Of a DNA stretch of 34,373 bases, positions 28,303 to 34,373 are shown one piece after another (the stretch's first letter is position 1; the number at the start of each line of letters is the position of its first letter). The DNA lies in IMG/VR virus record IMGVR_UViG_3300009604_000036, positions 1-34,373 of that record; one strand, given 5' to 3'. This stretch comes from a virus. A program made the translations under genes and the position numbers. The notes under the pieces were generated by a model that was not told the origin of the DNA, did not search any database, and saw only the letters and a list, made by a program, of their open reading frames with translations.

Positions 28303-29262
28303 ATGCCTATAGACCGGGGATTTGAGTATAGATTTTCTGAGCATGAATGGAGAACTGTTCGTGAATCTGTTGGCACTTTATCTAAATTCATACCTATTAA
28401 TAAAACTTTAGCTTCTGCTAATACAGCTGAAGATTTGATTAATTTGTCTGATCGTGATGATCCAGCTATGAATTTGGTTACTAATCCTAGTATGGAGTTG
28501 GGTACGCCTCCTACAGGCTGGACTGGTAGTGGCTCAACGATTACTCGTCAATCTACTCAAGCACGAACAGGTACCTATTCGATACGGTCCGTGACGGCTA
28601 ATGCTGCTGCATATGAAGGTGCGTATTATCGAATGACTAATCTTCCACGTGGCTGGTATGCATGTTCTGCATATGTATATCGTAATGGTGGCACGGTTGT
28701 AGGTAGAGCGACTAGTGATGGCGGTACTACCTATTCTACGGGTCCACAAGTCACTATGGCTGCCAACTGGAACGGCAGGGTAACGGTCTTACATCAGGTT
28801 ACTACTGACAATGCGACTTTAGATTTCTATGTAGTTACAGATTCTACGCAAAATCTAACTTATTTCATTGATGATGCCCAAGTAGAGCCTTCATGGGCAT
28901 ATGTTATGGGCATGGCTGGCGGAACTAGTGATCCTAATCCTCCTATGGCTAATGTAACTACATTTGTAGATCCAGATCTACATAGATTTGCTCGTTGGAT
29001 GGGCACCGCAGATGCGTCAGTCTCGGTTCGAGAGCCTATGATTAGTGAGATCCATGATATTTATTTATATTCTTTAGCTAATGACGCTGTTATCGACTTC
29101 AATCGTACTGCACAACGCAGTGGTGCTGCTGTTGGCTATGTATTGAAGGCCGGTGTAGCTAATGCGGTTAATCTTCGTCATATAGTTAAAGGAAATATTA
29201 GCTTCATAAACCTTACGACTGATGAAACATGTAATCTGGTTGGTTATATAAGGGGAAACTAG
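28303..29262 (+). CDS. Structural protein with carbohydrate-binding-module-like jelly roll, 319 aa
   Basis: I prefer ATG 28303 (TGGAG 7 nt upstream) to the GTG at 28300. Residues about 57-195 follow the CBM 4/9 jelly-roll pattern: NLVTNPSMELG..PTGW at the start, then TGTYSIRSV, and a terminal YFIDDAQVEP. N- and C-terminal parts are unassigned. Such domains in phage virion proteins bind surface glycans. It lies at the head of the fibre series. Confidence 0.65.
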   Translation: MPIDRGFEYRFSEHEWRTVRESVGTLSKFIPINKTLASANTAEDLINLSDRDDPAMNLVTNPSMELGTPPTGWTGSGSTITRQSTQARTGTYSIRSVTANAAAYEGAYYRMTNLPRGWYACSAYVYRNGGTVVGRATSDGGTTYSTGPQVTMAANWNGRVTVLHQVTTDNATLDFYVVTDSTQNLTYFIDDAQVEPSWAYVMGMAGGTSDPNPPMANVTTFVDPDLHRFARWMGTADASVSVREPMISEIHDIYLYSLANDAVIDFNRTAQRSGAAVGYVLKAGVANAVNLRHIVKGNISFINLTTDETCNLVGYIRGN

Positions 29263-29319
29263 CTACGATTTAGGCATAGGAGCACAGAAGTTAATCCAGT
29301 TTAAGGATAAAATAGAATT

Positions 29320-30015
29320 ATGGGCCTATTTAACGTACACACGGTATCTAATGCCTATCGTTCAGATTATTTTCAGTATCTTTCCGAACAATGGGCAACG
29401 GATGACAATGAATTTACAGGCATGTGGAACCGGGATGTTACTGGTGCGGCTACAATAGCTAGAGTAAATACCGATATAGATATGCCTAAGGTGTCATTGA
29501 CTGTTCCAGCATCGCAAAGTGCTAGGCTACGATCTCTCTATACCTTTAGGGTTACTCCCAGTAAGTTCTCAAATACTGCCAATACGACCATGGTTCGTGG
29601 TGTATTTTTAGAATTTGAAGCTAAATTTACTAATGTTGCCAATATGGACAATGCTAGTTTCTTTATGGGATTTAATAATTCTACTACAGGTACGAGAGCT
29701 ACTGCCGATGTGGTGGGATTTGGACTAACTAGCGATGCTATTCAAACGATCACAGATAGTTCAGGTACGGAGACTGTTAATGCTCCTTCTAATATTACTT
29801 TAACTAATCGAAATTTATATAAGATTGCCATTACGGAGGGTCAGGTAGAGTTTTGGGTTAATGGAAATCAAGTGGCAACACATACTACCAACTTACCAGA
29901 TGTTTTACCCTTTTTAATGTTTTATAATGGGAGTGAGGCAACGGGAAGTTCTACATTGGATGTAGGTTTTTGTCATGTCTTCTACCGTGGATTTGATGAT
30001 CAGAGGGCGTTTTAA
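29320..30015 (+). CDS. Lectin-like (concanavalin/glucanase fold) virion protein, 231 aa
   Basis: A 231-residue protein of alternating strands. MVRGVFLEFEAKFTNV, NLYKIAITEGQVEFWVNGNQVATHTT and LPFLMFYNGSE are the usual concanavalin-like strands with substrate-facing WVNGNQ loop. AAGGAT lies upstream. The stop overlaps the next start. Probably a tail or head fibre component that binds carbohydrate; family assignment by pattern. Confidence 0.65.
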   Translation: MGLFNVHTVSNAYRSDYFQYLSEQWATDDNEFTGMWNRDVTGAATIARVNTDIDMPKVSLTVPASQSARLRSLYTFRVTPSKFSNTANTTMVRGVFLEFEAKFTNVANMDNASFFMGFNNSTTGTRATADVVGFGLTSDAIQTITDSSGTETVNAPSNITLTNRNLYKIAITEGQVEFWVNGNQVATHTTNLPDVLPFLMFYNGSEATGSSTLDVGFCHVFYRGFDDQRAF

Positions 30016-31247
30016 TGCCAGTTGAACTTAGACAGATATATCCTCAACGAGTTTTGGAATTTGGAGATAGTGAATCTTCGTTAGAAGTCATTGGCAATTC
30101 CTCAGGAACACCGTTAATCGTTCAAGATTCAACAGACAATGCCTCTAATCAAGTAGCTATTTTTCGTGGTGGTAACAGAGGCACTGCCGCTGACGGTGAT
30201 AATGCCTATATAAGCTATACCTTAGAAGATTCAGGCGGTAATCAAGCTGAATTTGCTCGTATGGCTTGGACGGCTAATGATGTAACGTCCAATACTAAAG
30301 ACTCTAAGGTAGTTTGGTCGGTTCAAACTGGTAATACTCTTACAGATGTATGGGAGATCAGTTCTTCTACGTCAGGTGCTGTGACTACCAGTTTTCAAAC
30401 TGGTGAAATTGTTCTACCTGATAATGTTTCTATACAGTTGGGAAATAGTGGCGCAGATACTGATTTATCTTCTGATGGAACTGACATAAAATGGATTGTG
30501 CCAGCTACTGCTGATGTAATATTGGGTCGAACTGGTGCACCTAGTCCTGATACCCTTTTACATTTATGGTCTGCAACAGCAGGAAGTGTTAACGCTATCT
30601 CTGGTACTTTGCTTGCGGTTGAAAGTGATGGAAACGCTTTTATAAATTTCCTATCACCTACTGCGAGTGGTTTGTATTTTGGAGATGCCAGTGCTAATAA
30701 TTCAGGATATCTAACATATACACATTCAGGCGATATATTGACTTTATCTTCTTCTACTACTATTACCTTAAATGCTACCAGTATTAATGGGACTGCTATT
30801 AAAGATGAAGATAATATGGCGTCTGATAGTGCTACCCATTTAGCCTCGCAACAAAGTATTAAAGCTTATGTGGATTCTAATACTTTCCCGTCAAGTCCTA
30901 CTGATAATAATAATGTCCAGTATGACAGTAATAGTAGTTTGTGGGTTGCTCGTACTTTTTTAGATTTTTCTAAGATTTCCATCCCAGCGGACCCTAGTGT
31001 TGAAGAATGTAGGCTATATCTAAAGGAAAAAGATACTGCTAACAATGTGTTAGCGGTTAAATTACAGAAAGCATCTAATATAGTTGAGGTGGAACTTACG
31101 TCTCCGGGTGCTATTTGTGATGAATGTGGTAGTGACGATGGTGCAAAAGACCCAATTTACGACTTTCAGAAGGGTGTTATGCGGGTAAGCTTATGGTGTG
31201 GCCATGTATATGAAATCGATTTACCTAGATATCGGAGGGTTATGTAA
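30015..31247 (+). CDS. Modular tail fibre protein with C-terminal Cys module, 410 aa
   Basis: A beta-rich fibre-like protein. A GTAIKDEDNMASDSATHLASQQSIKAYVDS segment (about 255-285) recurs in the downstream fibre (32736 onward). The last ~95 residues (ADPSVEECRLYLKEKD... VVEVEL..CDECGS...LWCGHVYEI) recur in the next fibre. In this module Cys-x2-Cys plus Cys-Gly-His could hold zinc. The start overlaps the previous gene. Confidence 0.75.
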   Translation: MPVELRQIYPQRVLEFGDSESSLEVIGNSSGTPLIVQDSTDNASNQVAIFRGGNRGTAADGDNAYISYTLEDSGGNQAEFARMAWTANDVTSNTKDSKVVWSVQTGNTLTDVWEISSSTSGAVTTSFQTGEIVLPDNVSIQLGNSGADTDLSSDGTDIKWIVPATADVILGRTGAPSPDTLLHLWSATAGSVNAISGTLLAVESDGNAFINFLSPTASGLYFGDASANNSGYLTYTHSGDILTLSSSTTITLNATSINGTAIKDEDNMASDSATHLASQQSIKAYVDSNTFPSSPTDNNNVQYDSNSSLWVARTFLDFSKISIPADPSVEECRLYLKEKDTANNVLAVKLQKASNIVEVELTSPGAICDECGSDDGAKDPIYDFQKGVMRVSLWCGHVYEIDLPRYRRVM

Positions 31248-32749
31248 TGGCTATCACCTATTTAGCTGGTAATAATATTGCTGGAACAGCTAGTGACCGA
31301 AGTGGTTTAACTACAACTTATTTATTGACGGGAACAACGTTTCTTGAGACTGATACAGATGACTTATATCAGTGGGATGGCGACAGTTGGAATGTAATTT
31401 CATCTAATACTGTTGCTGAGACATTAAGTGGTAAAACTTTTACTACTCCGCAAATAAATGATTCGGCTACTGACCATCAATACGTTTTCGCAGTAGGTAA
31501 CCTTGCTGCCGATAGGACAGTCACTCTTCCAGTTCTTACTGGAAATGATACGTTTGTTTTTGAAGCGCATACTCAAACCTTTACAAATAAGACTATGAGC
31601 GGGTCTGGTAATACTTTTTCTAATATTCCTACCTCGGCTCTTACTGGTACTGCCTTTGCAGTTACTGATGGTTCTACAGCGTCAAATATTGCTTCTGGCG
31701 GTACATTAACATTTGCTGCTACTGCCAATGAAACGACGGTAGCTCAATCTGGTGGAACAGTTACGATTGGCTTACCAAATGACGTTACTATAGGTGGCAT
31801 TTTAACTGTTACTGGAAATCTTACTGTTAATGGAACTACTACAACAGTCAATTCTACTACTATGACTGTAGATGATCCTATTATAACGTTAGGTGGGGAC
31901 GTAGCTCCCGGCTCAGACGATAACAAGGATAGAGGAGTTGAGTTTAGATACCATGACGGCTCAGCTAGAGTAGGATTTTTTGGATATGATGATTCAGTAG
32001 GGGTATTTACTGGTTTTACGGCAGCTACTAATACTTCAGAGGTATTCTCTGGTACGGTCATGAATGCTACATTTGGTAACATTGTTGGCACTCTAACTAC
32101 TGCGGCTCAGGGAAATATTACTTCTTTAGGTACTTTATCGTCGATTGTCGTCTCTGGCTCTGGGACAGTGGGTGGTTCTGACATAGTCACACTGGCCGCT
32201 ACTCAAACTTTAGCAGCTAAGACCCTTACTGCTCCTAAATTTGTCAATACTGGATTTATTGCAGATGCTAACGGCAATGAACAAATTATCTTTGCCACTA
32301 CGTCTAGTGCGGTCAATGAGATTACAATAACGAATGGAGCTACTGGTAATTCAGCCAGTATTACGGCAAGTGGCGAGACGAATACTGGCATTAAACTTAT
32401 TGGTAAAGGTACAAGTGGCATAACGCTCACTAATGCGACTGCAAATGGGGCGTTTTTAGAGTTTGATACTAAAGCTGCTCCAGCAGATCCATCAACTGAA
32501 TTTGCTAGGATGTATTTGAAAGAGGTGGATGCCAATAATAATGCCATAGCCGTTAAGATTCAGAAGGGTGGAAGTGTGGTTGAGGTTGAAATTACTTCCC
32601 CTAAAGCAGTTTGCGCTGAATGTGGTAGTCGAGATGGAGCGAAAGATCCATTATATGATTTTGAGCGTGGAGTAATGGTGTTGGATTTGTGGTGTGGCCA
32701 CTCTTTCGAAGTTCCAATGCAATGGAGTCAGATAAATGGCAATAGTTAG
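31247..32749 (+). CDS. Modular tail fibre protein with C-terminal Cys module, 500 aa
   Basis: The N-terminal ~70 residues (YLAGNNIAG...TNTDDLYQWDGDSWN) match the N-terminus of the next fibre; the last ~95 (PADPSTEFARMYLKEVD...CAECGS...LWCGHSFEV) match the previous fibre. The middle is Thr/Gly/Asn-rich beta repeats (GILTVTGNLTVNGTTTTV and similar). The stop overlaps the next start by 14 nt. It is a host-recognition fibre by architecture; the receptor is unknown. Confidence 0.75.
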   Translation: MAITYLAGNNIAGTASDRSGLTTTYLLTGTTFLETDTDDLYQWDGDSWNVISSNTVAETLSGKTFTTPQINDSATDHQYVFAVGNLAADRTVTLPVLTGNDTFVFEAHTQTFTNKTMSGSGNTFSNIPTSALTGTAFAVTDGSTASNIASGGTLTFAATANETTVAQSGGTVTIGLPNDVTIGGILTVTGNLTVNGTTTTVNSTTMTVDDPIITLGGDVAPGSDDNKDRGVEFRYHDGSARVGFFGYDDSVGVFTGFTAATNTSEVFSGTVMNATFGNIVGTLTTAAQGNITSLGTLSSIVVSGSGTVGGSDIVTLAATQTLAAKTLTAPKFVNTGFIADANGNEQIIFATTSSAVNEITITNGATGNSASITASGETNTGIKLIGKGTSGITLTNATANGAFLEFDTKAAPADPSTEFARMYLKEVDANNNAIAVKIQKGGSVVEVEITSPKAVCAECGSRDGAKDPLYDFERGVMVLDLWCGHSFEVPMQWSQINGNS

Positions 32750-34373
32750 ATATGCCGGAAATAGGATGACAGGAGTTAGTGGTGACACTAAGCCTACTTC
32801 CAACTTAATTGCCGGTACTACTTTTCAAGAGACTAATACCGATGATTTATATGTTTGGGATGGATCTTCGTGGAATATAGTTGCCGGTAATACTGTCGCA
32901 CAGACGTTTAGCAATAAAACTTTAACGAGTCCAGTACTCAATACTGGGTTATCTGGCACTGCTTTTCTTGATGAAGATGATTTTGCCTCTGATTCTGCTA
33001 CTAAGGCAGCTTCGCAGCAGAGTATTAAAGCGTATGTAGCCAGTCAGGTTTCAGGTTCTCAAAATGTATTCAGTACGGTTGCTGTTTCGGGGCAGGATAA
33101 CGTTGTAGCCGATGGTACCACGGATACGCTTACTCTAGTGGCTGGCAGTAACATGACCATCACCACTACAGCAGGGTCAGATTCAGTAACTTTTGCTGCT
33201 GCCGGTTCTAGCACTGTAACCGTTACTGATAATGAGAGCACTAATGAAAATAATCTTATTATTTTCGTAGCTGATGCGGCTACCAGCACTGGGGCACATG
33301 ACTTAGAAATGGATGGGGATCTTCATTATAACCCTAGTACTGGCACATTAACGTCAACCGTTTTTGTTGGAGCTTTAACAGGTAATGCTTCGGGCACAGC
33401 GGCTACTGTGACTGGAGCAGCCCAGACTGCGATTACCTCTTTGGGAACGCTAACTGCACTTCAAGTTGATAATTTAAACATCAACGCAAATACCATCAGT
33501 GCTACATCAGGAGCACTGAATATTACGCCCGCTGCTGGAAGTGCGATAGTACTGGACGGAACTATAAATGTAGATGCTGGGGTGGTTACTGGTGCTACGA
33601 GCATCACATCTACTGCATTTGTCGGTGGATTGACTGGCAATGTAACCGGCAATGCGTCAGGTACCGCCGCTACCGTCACAGGTGCAGCGCAAACGGCGAT
33701 TACATCATTAGGGACGTTGACTGCACTTCAAGTCGATAATCTTAATATAAATGGTAATACTGTTTCATCTACGGCTGGTACTGATTTACTTATTACTCCA
33801 TTAGCTGGGCAGCAAATAGTACTGGATGGGACAATAATTATCGATGCTGGGGTAGTTACCGGGGCAACAAGCATTACATCTACCGCATTTGTGGGCACAA
33901 TTGATGGTGTTGTGGGGGGAAACACGCCTGCTGCAATCACAGGCACTACAATTGATGCTAATACTGACTTTACGGTTGGAAGTACGGTAATCACTGATGA
34001 TGTGGTCACTTTTACTCCTAGTACCAACGATACAGTGGTATTGACTGCTGCAACTAATGGATCTTTCTCTCTTGTCACTACTGATGCAGCTGCTGCCGCT
34101 GCGAATATTCAAATAACTGCAGATGGGACAGTAGATATAGATTCAGCAGGAGTTTTAACCCTCGATTCTGGGGCCGCAATTAATATAGAGCCTGCCGCTG
34201 GCTCTGCAATTTTACTTGATGGCACAATTAGCATAGATGCTGGAGTTGTAACAGGCGCAACAAGTATTACCTCTACAGCCTTTGTTGGCGATATAACTGG
34301 CGATGTTACAGGTACTGCGGATGTTGCTACGGTTGCCACTACGGTAACCATTACTGACAACGAGAGTACAAAC
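32736..34373 (+). CDS. Modular tail fibre with repeated modules, partial (546 codons, open at the window end)
   Basis: Reads from ATG 32736 to the last base without a stop. The N-terminus matches the preceding fibre (DDLYVWDGSSWN), and an adjacent LDEDDFASDSATKAASQQSIKAY segment matches the 410-residue fibre. The rest is a beta-rich repeat, T-A-L-Q-V-D-N-L-N-I-N-x-N-T, ITPAAGSAIVLDGTI..DAGVVTGATSITSTAFVG, typical of marine and freshwater phage long fibres. Full size unknown. Confidence 0.75.
   Translation, partial: MAIVRYAGNRMTGVSGDTKPTSNLIAGTTFQETNTDDLYVWDGSSWNIVAGNTVAQTFSNKTLTSPVLNTGLSGTAFLDEDDFASDSATKAASQQSIKAYVASQVSGSQNVFSTVAVSGQDNVVADGTTDTLTLVAGSNMTITTTAGSDSVTFAAAGSSTVTVTDNESTNENNLIIFVADAATSTGAHDLEMDGDLHYNPSTGTLTSTVFVGALTGNASGTAATVTGAAQTAITSLGTLTALQVDNLNINANTISATSGALNITPAAGSAIVLDGTINVDAGVVTGATSITSTAFVGGLTGNVTGNASGTAATVTGAAQTAITSLGTLTALQVDNLNINGNTVSSTAGTDLLITPLAGQQIVLDGTIIIDAGVVTGATSITSTAFVGTIDGVVGGNTPAAITGTTIDANTDFTVGSTVITDDVVTFTPSTNDTVVLTAATNGSFSLVTTDAAAAAANIQITADGTVDIDSAGVLTLDSGAAINIEPAAGSAILLDGTISIDAGVVTGATSITSTAFVGDITGDVTGTADVATVATTVTITDNESTN
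33381..34300 (+). repeat. Diverged internal repeats in the last fibre gene
   Basis: The segment beginning GGTAATGCTTC at 33381 recurs from 33648 (GGCAATGCGTC), a step of 267 bp or 89 codons. A sub-unit coding for DGTI..DAGVVTGATSITSTAFVG occurs at about 33555, 33823 and 34218. Third-position differences are many, so the copies are old. They encode shaft modules of the fibre. Confidence 0.7.

Overview
This window is a contiguous piece of an uncultured tailed double-stranded DNA phage (Caudoviricetes). The evidence is a prohead protease, scaffold-like protein, HK97-type major capsid protein and tail-fibre series on the right, and a tightly packed early/metabolic region on the left. There are no rRNA or tRNA genes, and no bacterial housekeeping operon beyond a phage-type DnaX. 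The sequence is AT-rich by eye. Genes have clear AGGAGG-type ribosome sites, and several promoters fit the sigma70 consensus (TTGACA/TTGACT, 17-18 bp, TATAAT-like), so the host probably uses an ordinary housekeeping sigma factor. I cannot name the host. Terminase and portal are not recognised and probably lie outside the window.

Layout. (1) Positions 1-11687 are all leftward: small membrane and hypothetical proteins, many small zinc-ribbon proteins, two HExxH metallopeptidase-like proteins, a staphylococcal-nuclease homologue, a dCMP deaminase, a C5-cytosine methyltransferase next to an Nmad1/DUF1599-like protein, a dual-specificity phosphatase, a divergent tubulin/FtsZ-like protein, a protein with an IS110-type (Transposase_20) helix-hairpin-helix domain, and a winged-helix plus zinc-finger protein. 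(2) Positions 11688-11945 are an AT-rich divergent control region. (3) Positions 11946-17983 run rightward: a Ycf46-like AAA+ ATPase, a DUF3150-like protein, an ADP-ribosyltransferase-fold-like protein, a SWIM zinc finger, two small proteins resembling DUF1257 and DUF2997, and the clamp-loader subunit DnaX. (4) Positions 18023-26549 hold the head module: small accessory proteins, a long head protein interrupted by an in-frame TGA, an 867-residue protein with a C-terminal S78 protease, a scaffold-like acidic protein and the capsid protein, closed by a strong hairpin. (5) Positions 26711-34373 hold small structural proteins, a tandem duplicate pair, two jelly-roll-like proteins and three modular tail fibres; the last runs off the window.

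The most unusual material is non-coding. A 36-bp periodic array with two conserved boxes per unit (AATTCATTC, then 8 nt, then TGGTACTCT) fills 1737-2128. Three boxes of the same family, at the same spacing, sit at 9574-9654 directly upstream of the tubulin-like gene. This resembles in arrangement the iteron centromeres of tubulin- or actin-based partition systems, so a phage segregation or positioning system is a reasonable hypothesis. A second repeat family (ATGGGAACCCA, five copies, 491-921) looks like a dispersed operator. In the rightward ATPase region, two unrelated proteins end in the same octapeptide pattern, S(V/L)RAILLD, written with different codons. This suggests a selected C-terminal tag, possibly read by the neighbouring AAA+ ATPase.
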